Shown here piece after piece: positions 31,333 to 43,107 of a stretch of DNA of 64,000 nt. The notes beneath the pieces were generated by a model that saw nothing but the letters and a program-made list of their open reading frames with translations, had not been told where the DNA came from and made no database searches. The stretch comes from Ilex aquifolium (taxonomy: Eukaryota > Streptophyta > Magnoliopsida > Aquifoliales > Aquifoliaceae), in the NCBI GenBank assembly GCA_951799425.1, contig OX637399.1, forward strand, positions 19,318,001 to 19,382,000, in the 5' to 3' direction. Position 1 is the stretch's first letter. The number at the start of each line of letters is the position of its first letter. Position numbers and translations under genes: made by a program.

Positions 31333-32140
31333 TTATTCATCCTCAACACTTACAGATGGTTCTGTTAGGTGTTTTACTGGGATTAGCCTACCCAGGTTTT
31401 TCGGCGAAGCTGTCACCAACCTCGCCAAAGCGTCTGCTCGTGAATTCTCGGTTCTAGGAACATGCCTGATTTTAATTTGCACAAATTTCTTAATCAATTT
31501 CTGCACCTTTTTAAGGTATATGATCATTTTTTCACCCTTGGCCCCATAAGAATCCTCTATCTGCTTTACCACGAGCTGAGAATCACTACAAATCTCTAGC
31601 TGTTATACCTCCATTGAGTGAGCAAGGTTGAGCCCAACGATCACCGCTTCATACTCTGCTTCATTGTTTAAGGCCTTAAATCCAAATCTAAGGGCATATT
31701 CTACATCTATTTCTTATGGGGAGGTTAGAATTAGCCCTCCACCGCTTCCTTGGGCATTGGCGGCTCCATCTACAGAAAGCTTCCACACGGGGAGGTCAGG
31801 TGCTGGTTGCGTTGCCTCCATGGGTGTCCCTACTGTGAACTCCGCAATGAAGTCTACCAGAATCTGCCCTTTGATTGTTGTTCTTTTTTTGTACCTGATA
31901 TCGAACTCGCTGAGCTCTACGACCCATTTAACCAACCTCCCCGAAGACTCCGGTTTATGTAATACTTGCTTCATTAGCTGATCCATTGGAACCTCAATAG
32001 TATGGGCCTGGAAGTATGGCCTAAGTCTTCTGGCCGTTGTGACCAAAGCTAAGACAAGTTTCTCCATTTTTGGATATCTCTCTTCGCTGGGTCTGCCTTC
32101 ATCCGAGATGGCCACCTTAGGAACTTCTCATTTTGCACTT
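31333..32140 (-). pseudogene. Element B RNase H and second (plant/archaeal-type) RNase H
   Basis: From 32140 down: EERYPKMEKLVLALV and LRPYFQAHTI (end of RT/RNase H), then the RNase H tail RLVKWVVELSEFDI. The second RNase H follows: WKLSVDGAANAQGSGGG (first catalytic Asp, near 31760-31810), NNEAEYEA (Glu), SDSQLVV (Asp) and NSRADALARL (Asp). A dual RNase H is a mark of the Tat lineage. Stops occur near 31713 and 31605. The part before EERYPKMEK joins gag directly; see the deletion described for this element. Confidence 0.85.
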
Positions 32141-33480
32141 TCGTACAGGATCTGGGATACAGTTGTGGTTAGAGGGGTGAGTTGCCGAGGTGCATACCTC
32201 GGCTACAGTTCTGGTTGCAGGGGACCTAAGCGATCCCTAACATTTCCCCTTCTCTTGGGGGAACGTTCTCTGTCTCTTCTTGGAGACATGTCTCTTTCTC
32301 TTTCTTTTCTAGGACTTGGGTCCCTATTTTTTTCTTCCTTCCCTTTTTCTTTCTGTGATGACGAGTTCCCTACCTTGGACAGGAGGGCTTCCTCACCGTT
32401 AATATATTTCTCTACCTTGGCCAGCACCTCTGCCATGCTTGCCTATGGGTTTTTCGAGATGGAGAACATCAAATCTTTCGACTGCACGCCTAGACCAGCA
32501 ATGAAAGCAGTGATAGCGAATTTCTCATCTAGAACGTCCACCTTCAAGGATTCTGAGTTGAACCTTTGGACATAAGACCGCAAGTTTTCGTTAGGTCCCT
32601 GTTTTACATTTAACAGATGGTAACTCGGCTTTCTGTAGGTCCGAGCCCCTATGAAATAGGACACGAAAGATATGGAGAGCTCCTTGAAGGAAAAGATTGA
32701 CACCGGAGGTAGCCTGTTGAACCACGCCAAGGCTGAGCCCTTCGGAGTGATAGCGAAGGCTCGACAACGCACAGGATCCTGGTACCCGTGCAATTCCATC
32801 TGGTTCTTGTAGGTATTGAGGTGATCCATGGGATCTTTGATCCCATCAAAAGCTTCCATTTGGGGCATTCTGAATTTTGGAGGGAGGGGGAAATGCAACA
32901 CCCCATCGGTAAATGGGGACTCAGTTTGCTGCACCAGACCGTCCATCGTCACGGGGGTCTTACTCCTCGCAGCTTCCTTCATGTAGCTGAGCTCCTGCTG
33001 GATGTCCCAGAAGCGCTACTCCCGGTACTACTCCCTCCTTTCTTGTTGGAAAGGGAGAAAATCATTTTTCCCAATCCGATCATTTTGACTCTGCACTTCT
33101 TCTCGTTGCCATTCCTATGAGGTGGATGGGGGAGCCTGTCCCATGGCTTGGCTATTCTCACCCCCGTCGTTAACTTCCCTGAGGGGGTCAAGATGTTGAT
33201 GCTCCCCTTGCGGGAGACCTCATTGGGCTAGTTGTGTCTGCTGAGGATCTTGCAGGAGCTTCAAGAGCTCCCCGTTCTGTTGGAGTAAACGCTAGTTGAC
33301 CAGGCAAAGAGTCTCCAATTCGTTATTCATTGGAGGATCCACCATGGGAGGATTATCCTCGGTGGTAGGGAAGAAATCTTGACAATTTTCTTGTTGCCTT
33401 CCACTTGTGGCCTCCTGTTGATTCTGCACCCGTGGAGGATTCATCTGACTTTTGCTCATGTTGCATGTTGAGACCATCAA
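32141..33480 (-). pseudogene. Element B gag (decayed), joined to RNase H
   Basis: The likely start is the Met codon at 33480, about 60 bases after the LTR. The capsid-like part at 32443-32982 reads FTDGVLHFPLPPKFRMPQ, GIKDPMDHL, FAITPKGSALAWFNRLP and FISGL-like AFIAGLGVQ, as in plant Tat gag. A charged Arg/Glu-rich C-terminus follows (32203-32436). No CCHC zinc knuckle was found. The frame then runs, through stops, straight into RNase H without protease or RT. Stops lie at 33292, 32979, 32443, 32203 and others. Confidence 0.82.
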
Positions 33481-33519
33481 TTACTGAAAGATCAGCGTAT
33501 TTGTAACAGGAACAGTCGT

Positions 33520-33537
33520 TCCCACAGACAGCGCCAA
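33520..33537 (-). other. Primer-binding site of element B
   Basis: On the minus strand TGGCGCTGTCTGTGGGAA, two bases after the LTR end. It differs by one base from the Tat-type sequence TGGCGCCGTCTGTGGGAA. Confidence 0.9.
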
Positions 33538-33539
33538 AC

Positions 33540-34095
33540 TGATGGAGCTCAAAAACATGGTGAGTAAAGGGAAGTGATTTATGTGTATAGCTAGATCTGA
33601 GCTCCTAGGCTCAAAGTGATTGGATGTTGATTTTCTTCTTGATATAGGGGGAAGGGATGACTGACACAGAAAAAATATAATGGTTCACCAGCTCGGGAGC
33701 TCGGCTAATCCACTCTTCATTGGAGTCTCTTGCTCCTTGAATCTGTATTAATGGTAAGGAGGTTTTACAAAATGATTTTGTTACAGCGAGAGTTGCCCCT
33801 ATAATGGAGGCTCTGTACAATATTTATAGTCCAGATTTGCAGCGAGATCTTTGGCCTTCATTCGCGGGATCTCTCTTGATTATGGGAGAAGATCTTGGTT
33901 AGTTGAGAGTCTTGCTCCTTGATTTTAGCTAGTTCCAGTTAGCGGGATGCCTCTTGACTGCCAGCTGTCTTTCGTGCATTCTCCTTGGAATGCAGGTCTC
34001 AGACCTGGATTGGCGAACATGGAATTTCTTGGCTGAGCTCCCGACCTGACCTCCATATCTGAGCTCATACTTAGAATTTTTTTTAGGTATCATCA
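33540..34095 (-). repeat. 5' LTR of element B
   Basis: 556 bp, matching 14702-15257. On the minus strand a TATA box TATAAATA is at 33821-33828. The right flank ATATC (34096-34100) duplicates 14697-14701. Confidence 0.95.
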
Positions 34096-34100
34096 ATATC

Positions 34101-34496
34101 TAAATCAAGGTATGCCTTACACACTTCATACATAGCTTGTGCCAACTTTTATCATCAACACAATATTGACTGATTTCAGCATCAGTAGGCCTTTTGTTAG
34201 TGAGTACAAACACCCCCCCCCCCCCTTCTTGATTAATTCTTGGTCCTTCAAATTGTAGAAAGAAAAAAAAATGGTTTCAAGTGATCCATTTGAGCCAATT
34301 TTAATTTTAACAATCAAAAGTCGCTTATGTTAGGACTTTAAAAGCTTATTTTGCAAACACATTTTGACACTGAAAAACAAGGATTTGAACTACGTTTTCA
34401 TGTTGTTAGAGTTATTTTTCTTCTATTGTTTTTATTATCTAATGATATATTATAGTACAGGGCATTATCTCAAATGCCCTTCTAATACAAATATGT
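34101..34496. other. Unassigned spacer with a poly-C run
   Basis: No credible gene. A run of about 14 C lies near 34207-34220. The 63-codon minus ORF at 34126-34317 spans that run and is unrecognised. Confidence 0.45.
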
Positions 34497-37060
34497 GATA
34501 GGGTGCACGAAACACTCATCCTACACACAACGTTATTCCACAAACTCTTTCTTCATCTCTGCCCTTGCTCCTCTCTCTTTCTCCTAAACCCTAAGACTCA
34601 ATTATTAAAGACTTAACTTAATATCAAATCAATGATCAAAGGTGAAACCTTATCATAAAAATATAGCTAAAACATCTAGAAAGATACCCTACGCTTCTGG
34701 TCACCCTCGTTATCAATAGTAGGTTGGCATCATACTAATGTCAACATGACCTAATATTTTTCCTAGGTGAGCCCATGAAAATGATTGATCTCGATGTTTT
34801 TCTTAGTTTGTCGAAGTTGTTTGAATTTATTTTCCTATTTTTGAAGGTTTTTCAAAAACTAATGGCGATTTTGTGATCTACAATTTTTGCACAATGTGGT
34901 TGTCTTTAATACTCTAGTTCAGACCTAAGCGTTCGGACTAAGGCTTGTAAAGACTGTTTTCGGTGACCCATATTTTTTTGGTTGATTTGTGAAACATCCT
35001 TGGCTGAAGAAGGGTTCAAGATGAAGAGTTAAGGCTCATGGTTATTTTGGTTCAGTTATTAATAGAGCCTCATTTGGCTAAATTCTGGTTCTTTCTTGTA
35101 TTGGATGTGTTTGTGGCTGATTCTAATTTAGTGTGGTGTGTAGGTGAGATTATTGATCTGTTGTGGAATGTCGAATCAATCCTCTTAATGCAACATCAGA
35201 TGATGTTAAAAGTCATTCAGTGAAATGGTTAAAGTAGACAAACTACTTTAGTGAAATTGAACGACTGTAGTTACCACTCTTCCTTTCATCATATTCAAGC
35301 TTTTCCGCGTGCAACTAAAAACAACAACTATTTAAGTAATGTTCCTCCTTTGAACTCGACATTATGATGATTGTTGGAGTAAGATTTTTTTGGTAATGAC
35401 TTTGTTGAGGTTTAGTGTGGAAACATGTGTAACCTCCAATGTTCAACTTTTTATATAGCGAATTAGATATAGGACTCTTTAAAAGAGACATGTTCACTCG
35501 AACATAATGTATAACAAATTTATAAGCTTTTGAGAACAATGTGACCAATATGTAGCTCAACATTATGGTGTTTTGAAAAGTTTATGGGAACAACTTATAC
35601 TCTATAAGTCACTAAGCACTGGTTTAGAAATACATCGATACCAACGTGAAGAGTTTTAGATTATTTTGCCATTTTTAAGCCTCAACTCTAAGTATAGTGT
35701 GTTTAAAAATTAGATTTTTCCAAGTTTCAACTTTTGTCAATGCTTACTCTACTTTTTTAGTGTGTTTGTCTTAACCCCAAGGCTTCTTGATCATTATGGG
35801 AGTCCTCTGCCTTAATTTCTCTTAAGGGTAATTGGGTAGTTTTCGTGGTGGTCGTGGGGACATTTTCAAAATGAGTGCTAGTTGTGATGATCAAGGTACT
35901 AGTTGAGGTGCACGTGGTGGTCGTGGTAATCATTCTTAGTACAAATATAACTATTTTAGTTGTACAAGACATATTAAGAATTATTGTTAGAATATGTATG
36001 GAGACTGACATATGCTAACTGAGCTTCTGATGGTACTTCAAGATTTATATACTATATCAGAATTCTACAAATGATCTAGTTGCATTAATTTGTGGTGTTC
36101 ATGTTAACCTTATTTCTCAAATCAGTCAGCTCATACAGTAATTGTTATTTACTTTCTCCACGTTTGTCTACTCCTATTATTGGTTTTTTTTAATCCAAGA
36201 AATTCTACATGTGTGTGGTTGCCCGACCTTCTTCACCATCTTAAATCATTGTTTTGGGAGCTAGTCCTCAAATGTCTGATATTTTCCTCTCTATTCTTTA
36301 TTTTCATTCTTCTAACTCACATGTGGCGTTATCTGATGGTTGACTAGTCATCTCAATTCCACTTAATAAAGAGCAAGTGTTTGATGTTTATAGAATTATT
36401 CATGTAGTTATATGTTGTTTTTGGGTATTTTAGTATTTCTTTTCTTTTTCGTTCTTTTATGCTTGAGGCCTGATATGAAAGGAGCACAGGCGTACGAGAT
36501 TGGTACATTGGTGGTTGTCATCCTTGACTGTACGAGAGTCGTGTTAATAGATGGTCTACTTCAAGTTATTGGTGGTAGTCTTGTTACTTGGTGCAATAAG
36601 AAATAGAATATGATAGTTTTCTAGTGCACAGGCTAAATATCGCGTCATAAATCATATTGCATGTGAGATGCTACGGTTCACTTTCTATTTCGTGAGATGA
36701 GGGTTGATATGTTGTCTCCTATAGTGCATTGTTACAACCAAACGACTATTTTCTTTGCTATTAATCCAATGTTTCAGGAACATATTAACCACACCAAAAT
36801 TAATTGTCATATTATTCACGATCCCCTAATACAAAAGGAGATTATCACTATGGTTAGGATTGTTGTCTTCAATATCCTTAGAATATGAGTAGCTGATAGG
36901 GTGTAGGAAACACTACTCATCCTACAATGCTATTTATACTCTGATTCTTCTTCTCTTTCTTTCTCCCAAACTTTAATAGTGAGTTATTCAAGTTTCAACT
37001 AATGCAAACAACAAAAAATTTATAAAAAAAAAAAGTTAAAAACCACGATATCCTAGAAAC
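34497..37060 (+). mobile_element. Degraded copia element C
   Basis: TGATAGGGTG plus a C/T-rich stretch occurs at 34497 and again at 36896, probably the starts of the two LTRs. Between them, in broken frames and copia order, are a gag segment near 35545-35650 (HYGVLKSLWEQL and QREEF), a GRGG-rich patch near 35840-35930, and a protease GAS motif with FLSILYFHSS near 36255-36320. An RNase H part (GGSLVTW near 36570) and its C-terminal region (CYNQTTIFFAINPMFQEH near 36730-36785) follow. Integrase and most of RT are missing. The LTR right ends are uncertain. Confidence 0.62.
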
Positions 37061-37438
37061 AAAGTTGCAAAGTGGTAGCACATGATAAATGATTCCTTGT
37101 TTTTTATATTTTTTTTGCCACAGGGTGTTTAGTCTTGTGCCGACTACTCTCTCAAACTCTGAGCCAACCATCGTAACTCGAGTTAGTTTGATGACATGTC
37201 CCCTATAAAACAAGGGTGGCTAGCTTTTAAGGGTGTGAGAATTAGCGAATTTGAGACCTCTTATTTGTAAGAAGACAAGTTTGACCACTGGATCACCCCT
37301 AAATGTTTAAATGATTCTTTATTTAGTCCTTTTGTCAGGATACTACTTCGTTGCTTTTACTGAGTATATTAAACATACTAAATAAATAATTTAGCCCTGA
37401 TAAAAAAATCAAAAAATAGGACCAAATAATGTTGCACG
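37061..37438. other. Unassigned spacer
   Basis: AT-rich, with no credible ORF beyond chance length and no recognised repeat. Confidence 0.4.
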
Positions 37439-37870
37439 CACTACAAGAAAACTATTTTTGTTTCAACCCTTTGGCAATAAAGACTTTTTGCTTGGGGTGG
37501 CAATAATTCCCCGATTCAAGAAGTTAACTTCAACCAATTGTCCAAATAGAAACTTATTAGTTTTGAAAAATAGCCAAAGCAAAAACATTGAAGCAAAAAA
37601 TAACTATTTGCATCCACAAAATACTGAAGCATAAAAATACTCACTCAAATAATAAGTTTTTATTTTGGTATTTTGTCGATGCAAATAGTCACTTCTTACT
37701 TCGGCATTTACTGAAGCAAATACTATTTGTAGATGTAAAAAACAATTTGCATTGGCATTTTGCCAAAACAAGTACTCTTTTTTAAAAAAAAATTCATTTA
37801 CAATAATATTTTCACTGGGCAAACATGCATATCTAAAATGAAAATATTTCAATATTCATTAAAAAAAATG
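37439..37870 (+). mobile_element. Possible CACTA transposon end
   Basis: CACTACAAGAAAA at 37439-37451 is the standard terminus of plant CACTA (En/Spm) transposons. The next 350 bases hold repeated short words in both orientations (ACTATTTGCATC, GATGCAAATAGTC, GAAGCAAATACT), as in CACTA subterminal regions that bind the transposase. The matching opposite end TTTTCTTGTAGTG was not found downstream, so this is a fragment or a very diverged copy. The right limit given here is arbitrary. Confidence 0.5.
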
Positions 37871-38432
37871 CTTACAAGTACATGAGTAGCTAAGTTTTTC
37901 ACAAGTACAAAAAATTCCTATTGAAAAAATCAATACATTATTAAACAAAAGAAATACTCTCCCAATGCAACAAAAAAAAATATTCTCTCCCAATGTTCCA
38001 TTCATCCTCTGTCAATAACCTGCGATAATGTCACAAAATAACATTCAAATTTATTTAATTCAATCTCAAAAAAGTCAAATGGAACCCCATGTGACAAAGA
38101 AAACATGACTGCTAATATAGGATTTTACGATAATTAACATGATTGCATACAGGAACAATAATAATGAACATGATTGTTAATTAAAACATTATGAAGATCC
38201 GCTCTCACTATTGGGTGAAACATAAAAAAGAATATTGTTAAGTATCATCATATTTAATCAAAAAAGAATTTTAAGCTAAAAAAGAATTTTGTTTTCTTAC
38301 AGTGTGTCTATCTACTAACCACAGAAGGATGCTACCTGCGATGTTATCAAAAGAATCACTCATAACAAGCTACAAGAACAACTCTAATGGATACAAGGAA
38401 TGCTAAAGATGAAGGTCAAAAAGAAAGAACAT
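37871..38432. other. Unassigned AT-rich spacer
   Basis: No credible gene; A-rich runs near 37860 and 37970. It could be interior of the CACTA-like fragment. Confidence 0.4.
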
Positions 38433-39014
38433 TGATGATACCCATCAGAAGTCTCAGCTGAGTATGAGCTCGGGGAATGAGGCCAGGTACGGAGGTCAGA
38501 CGCGATCCCCAGATCTCAGCTGGTACAGACCTCCAACTCCCATTAGATGAGGCGGCGGAAGACGTAAGAAGGGAACAGCTGGGTACCGGAAGGCACCCCC
38601 AAAGCAACAGCCAGGTTGTAATCAAGGCACACGAGTCTCAACTGACCAAGATTCTGTCCCTAAGTTTAAGGGAGATCTCACGAATGGAAGGCAAGGATCT
38701 CGGAGCAGATCCCTTAGAAATAAGAATGGGACTATAAATATTGTACAATGCCTCCATTGAGGGTAGAACCCTATTTGTAGCAGAAATGCTCTGTTAGTTT
38801 CATTCACCATCAATAAAAGAGAAAGGAGCAAGTGGCTCCATTAAATAGTGGATTAGCCGAGCTCCCGAGCCGGTGAACCACTATACTTTCATTGTGCAAC
38901 TTATCACTTTCCCCAAAAAGCTTTCATTCGAACATTCTCGAGCCTAGTAGCTCAGATTCTAAGCCTATTCGAACAATCAGACCTTCTGCTCAATTACGCA
39001 TATTTACACCACCA
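38433..39014 (+). mobile_element. Probable solo LTR distantly related to element B's LTR
   Basis: It starts TGATGATACCCATCAG and contains GGGACTATAAATATTGTACA (TATA box) followed by the words CCTCCATT and AAAGGAGCAAG. It then has TGGATTAGCCGAGCTCCCGA, all in the order and orientation of element B's minus-strand LTR. The suggested right end is ACCACCA, with imperfect flanks AACAT and AACAC. End and duplication are tentative. Confidence 0.65.
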
Positions 39015-39019
39015 AACAC

Positions 39020-39730
39020 TAAAAGAGGAAAGAACAAAGAAGAGCAGAAAACCAGGATCTGAAAATGATAGTTACCATGCACATAGCTAAAAATTAAAGA
39101 TAGTCAACCCCTTCATTGATAGAGTTTCTGGTAACCAGGAGAGGGAACAAAAAAAATTAAATGGCAGGCAGTCAATGTATAAAATAAAATATAACAAAAC
39201 TTATTAACATTTGGCTCTCCACATTTTTCAGGAAATAAAAAACAACTACAGACTACCAAACAACATAATATCAGGATTTCAACCTAGTTGAAATTACACA
39301 GATTACACACATCACATATATTTCAAACTGCGCAACTATCATTTCATGAAAAAGTAAAGCAACTAAAAAATGAAAATTATAGCTAAGGCATGTATAGATC
39401 AACTTACTCAATCACAAATTTCAGAACCCATGTGAAACATTGAAATTTCATACACCAGACTGAAAACACACCATGTAAACAAACTAAAGTGCAATAAAAA
39501 GAAACAGAGATGGAAATTTCCCACAGACAATCACAGTAACGGTTGAAGCAAACACATACCACTCTTATCTCTACTCCTCTTATTCTAACACTGCTAACAT
39601 GTTCCCAGCCCGTAGCCACACAATCAATTTTTAGTGATTCCAACTTCCAATTTGAAAACACGATCACAAATTAGTAAAACCTTGCAATTGGATAATGGAC
39701 TCTGCACTCATAACTGCAATGATTACTCAA
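39020..39730. other. Unassigned spacer
   Basis: AT-rich. The 87-codon minus ORF at 39404-39667 is unrecognised and likely a chance ORF. No repeat is seen. Confidence 0.4.
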
Positions 39731-40425
39731 TACCTATGAACCACGGACACTGGTGACGTATCTGTGTCGGACACGTATCGGACACCGAAACTCTTCGAAC
39801 ACTCTCGGACACGTGTCCGATACTTTTTTATCCATGTCCATAATTAAATAATAAAATTTTAATTTCAGACACGTTTCCGACACTTATTTGGTGACGTGTC
39901 CGACATTTCTTTAAAACGTATCCACTACTAAATAATAAACATGTGTTGAAATTTGATTAACAAAACTTAAAAATTTGAGAACATATAATTACTAACACTA
40001 GACATGTTAAAGTTATACTCTAAATATAATAATAAGAACAAAAGATGCATAAAAGTTCTAAAAAAGAAGAATTGAGAATGAGAGCAATTATTTAAATTAT
40101 ACATTAGGTACACATTGTCTACAAAAAAAAAATTGATGATTATTGACTATTTTGAGGATGCTTTAATGTAAAAATTCACACAGATGACTAGACATAAGAT
40201 TTAATTATCATAAAATACTGAATCTTTCATGAATTGTATATCATTATCACTATATTTGCAATAAATTATATAATGTTATATATAAAATACAATTTTTTGT
40301 AGCATGTCCCCAACGTGTCTGTGTTATACTTTTCTTAGAAATGTCGTGTCGACGAGTCCGTGTCGTGTCGCATCTATGTCCCATGTTCGTGTTCGTGTCT
40401 GTGTCCGTGTTTATGCTTCTTAGTT
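39731..40425. mobile_element. Non-autonomous DNA-transposon-like element rich in GGACACG
   Basis: The left 120 bases carry repeated GGACACG/CGTGTCC words, including the palindrome GGACACGTGTCC near 39807. The right 110 bases (40310-40425) carry the inverse set (GTGTCCGTGTT, CGTGTCG). The middle is AT-rich and noncoding. This inverted arrangement suggests a MITE-like or Mutator-like relic with long impure terminal repeats. I could not identify a clean target duplication. Confidence 0.5.
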
Positions 40426-41673
40426 CAATGCACAAGATTTTGTGGGTTTTATTTACCTGTGAAGAATGTTCAGCCTCTAACGGTTGAGAAAATACTATGT
40501 AGAATACGTTGAATACATGATGCGAAAAACCAAATGGTGAAAAACCAAAAACAGTGTTAACTGCCTGACATTCTGACTGCCAGAATTCTAAATTCGTGGC
40601 TTTGTTTGTTGACTCCTCTGTTTCATGTGTCCACATTAATTAGTTTATGAACTGGAAAACTTCTTTGGGTCACCAAGAGATTATGTGGTGTGGGTTAAGG
40701 TAATAAACTAATAACCAACTGCTATAAACTCCTGATTATGGTTGAGTGTACATAAGCAATTTGAAATAAGATAGGTTATTGATTGGAAAAGGCTATTTTA
40801 GTCTTGCTTCTTTCAGCTTCTTTCACCCATTTCTTTAGTTTAATTTGTCCACATAACTTCTTCCAAAAGTTTCTAGGAAACATATGGAGATGTAAATTAA
40901 TGAACATAGGCATCTACAAACATGATAACACCTCCAATTTATTCATACTATACATTAAGCATTATCAAATCAATTCTCAAAGCACTTCTTGGATCAATAA
41001 GATATTCCATGTTATCTCCAACTTGATCACGTGTTCTATATTGTTTTGCCTTAGGAGAAGCAAATTCATCATTCCATTCTTTTATCTATGAGTAGTCTAA
41101 CCCATTCATTCCATTCCACAGCATTATATCAACCTCTAAAAGTTCCATTTTGTGCCCAAAGTTTCAGATATGCACATACAAGCCTATCCGCCGATATTTG
41201 AAACTTAGTAGAAAATTAGAAAACCATCTAACCAAATTTCTAATTCAACATGAATCACGCAAATGAACGAAATACCAACCAAACCCCTAATTGAATAAAA
41301 TCTACTTCTTCAACACCAAGCCAAACCAATTTAAACCAAAGCAACAAAACAAACACATCGTTCTTAATTAATTCTCAGTTCCCAAGTCTCTTTCCTTCAA
41401 ACAATTCTTCAGCTTCTTCCCTTACCGAATATAATATAAATCAAAAAACCTTTATGATTAACCTAATTAACTGGTAAGCAAGTTTAGTGCTCGATAGCAA
41501 CAATATAAACAACAGCCAAAGCTGGCGGGTGAAGTATGAAGAAATACAATGGCAAGTGTATACATTTCAAATTTTTTGGGGATAATTTCAACAATCATAG
41601 TTAGCAAAAACTTAAAACAAATAAACATTATCAAATTGAATACTCAGATACACAAGAAGACTTTCGACAGACT
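40426..41673. other. Unassigned spacer
   Basis: No recognised gene. The plus ORF at 40783-41091 (102 codons, hydrophobic start) has no family I recognise and no supporting context. It ends with the flank AGACT of copia D. Confidence 0.4.
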
Positions 41674-42032
41674 TGTTGGAATTTGATCTAAACTCGAACT
41701 TAGAGTGTTTATTTTATTTAATGTTGAGTCTTGTTAGTTTGAATAAGTTTGAACTATTTTTGCAGACCTTTAGGAGTTTGTTTTCAAGTTGTTTTAGTGG
41801 GTAACAATTTTTTCTTAAGAATAAGACCTGATTAGCTATTCTTTAGAAGTAAGTTGAGTCATTTTAGGAGTTTGTTATGAGTCTTTGTGTTTTCCTATAA
41901 ATTAGTGCCATACTTGCACTGTGTTATCTATCTTCTACAGTCAATAAAATTTTCTTTTTTTCTTCTATCCCTTCCACTGTTTTCTTGATCCTATTTTTGG
42001 GAAATTAAAGACTTCAACTTTGATTTCCTGCA
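41674..42032 (+). repeat. 5' LTR of copia D
   Basis: 359 bp from TGTTGGAATTTG to TTTCCTGCA. TATAAATT is at about 41896-41903 and an AATAAA polyadenylation-type signal near 41944. The second LTR is outside the window. Confidence 0.85.
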
Positions 42033-42034
42033 CG

Positions 42035-42046
42035 TGGTATCAGAGC
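42035..42046 (+). other. Primer-binding site of copia D
   Basis: TGGTATCAGAGC, two bases after the LTR end: the standard copia site for initiator methionine tRNA. Confidence 0.95.
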
Positions 42047-42112
42047 TAGAATCATCCAGTGTTCTTGTTGGTCTAAGTTTTTTTTTCTAGATTACTTAAG
42101 CAGTGTCCAACA

Positions 42113-43107
42113 ATGAACGGATCAATTCAACCTCAGCTTCCGAGGTTCAACGGAAAACACTTTGATCAATGGTGTATCCAGATGAAGGCCTTGTTCGGTT
42201 TTCAGGAGCTGTCCGAGATTGTTGATCTTGGATATGCACAACCAGTGGATCAAGCTGCAGCTGCAACACTTACTCAAGTCTAGAAGGACAGTTTGAGAGA
42301 CAACAGAAGGAAGGACAAGAAGGCGTTATTCTTTCTCTACCAAGCTGTAGATGAGATTGTCTTTGAAAAGATCTCAAGTGCAACTACGGCTAAGGAGGCA
42401 TGGTATATGTTGCAAAAATCCTACAAAGGCGATGCGAAGGTGAAGAGTGTAAGGTTGCAAACCTTACGAGGTGAATTCGAATCTCTTAAAATGAAAGATT
42501 TTGAATCTATATCTGACTATTTTTCCTGAGTTCAATCCGTTGTCAATCAATTACGGGTTAATGGTGAAAAAAAAGGAAGATATATGTGTTATTGAAAAGA
42601 TCATGAGATCCTTGACAGGTCGGTTTGATTATGTTGTTGCTGCAATTGAAGAAGGAAGGGATCTTTCAACCATGACGATTGAGGGTCTGATGGGCTCGTT
42701 AAGTGCTCATGAATACAGAATGAATCAGAGGTCATCCGAGCCTGTAGAGCAAGCTTTTCAAAGCAAGGTGGCTCTTTCCAACACAAGTAGCTCCAACGGT
42801 GGTAAAGGATCAGCACAAGGGAAAGCTGGTAAGAGTATGAGCCCAAAAAATAGTACCTCCTCTCAGCAAAAGTAACTCTAATCAGCAATCTGGAGATGGA
42901 AGGTATGATAAGTCCAAAATTCAGTGTTTTCGTTGCAAGAAATTTGGGCATTATCGATCAAATTGTAGAGTTAAATTGCCAAAAGTTAATCATGAACATG
43001 CTAACTATGTTGAAGCTGACATACAAGAGAAAGAAACCATGTTGTTAGCTTGTAGCACTTCCGAAGAAGAATACTCTAACAAGTGGTATTTGGATACCGG
43101 TTGCACT
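42113..43107 (+). pseudogene. Copia D gag and start of protease (decayed)
   Basis: The likely start is ATG 42113 (MNGSIQPQLPRFNGKHFDQW), about 65 bases after the primer site, a typical copia gag opening. The middle matches copia gag (TTAKEAWYMLQKSYKGD, LRGEFESLKM). A CCHC zinc knuckle CFRCKKFGHYRSNC lies at about 42924-42965. The protease active-site region WYLDTGC ends at 43107, where the solo LTR enters. Stops occur at about 42281 and 42527, with frameshifts in the A-run near 42571 and near 42870. Confidence 0.87.

Larger units (their letters stand above)
14702..34095 (-). mobile_element. Element B, Tat-type Ty3/gypsy retrotransposon with antisense genes
   Basis: Two 556-bp LTRs (14702-15257 and 33540-34095) start TGATGG and end ATCATCA. 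The whole is flanked by a perfect 5-bp duplication ATATC (14697-14701 and 34096-34100). On the minus strand the order is 5' LTR, primer site, gag, RNase H, second RNase H, integrase, noncoding sequence with two antisense genes, priming tract, 3' LTR. A second (archaeal-type) RNase H and extra antisense ORFs downstream of pol are known marks of the Tat lineage. Protease and RT are missing. About 9 kb of its length is the inserted element H (19062-28013). Confidence 0.93.

Noticed and set aside
39404-39667. 87-codon minus ORF, Cys/Val-rich, as a possible host gene exon
   Set aside because: No recognisable motif and no neighbouring exons or splice sites that extend it; not supported.
40783-41091. 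102-codon ORF with hydrophobic start that could be a secreted peptide
   Set aside because: No family, no codon or context support, and located in AT-rich spacer; chance ORF is likely.
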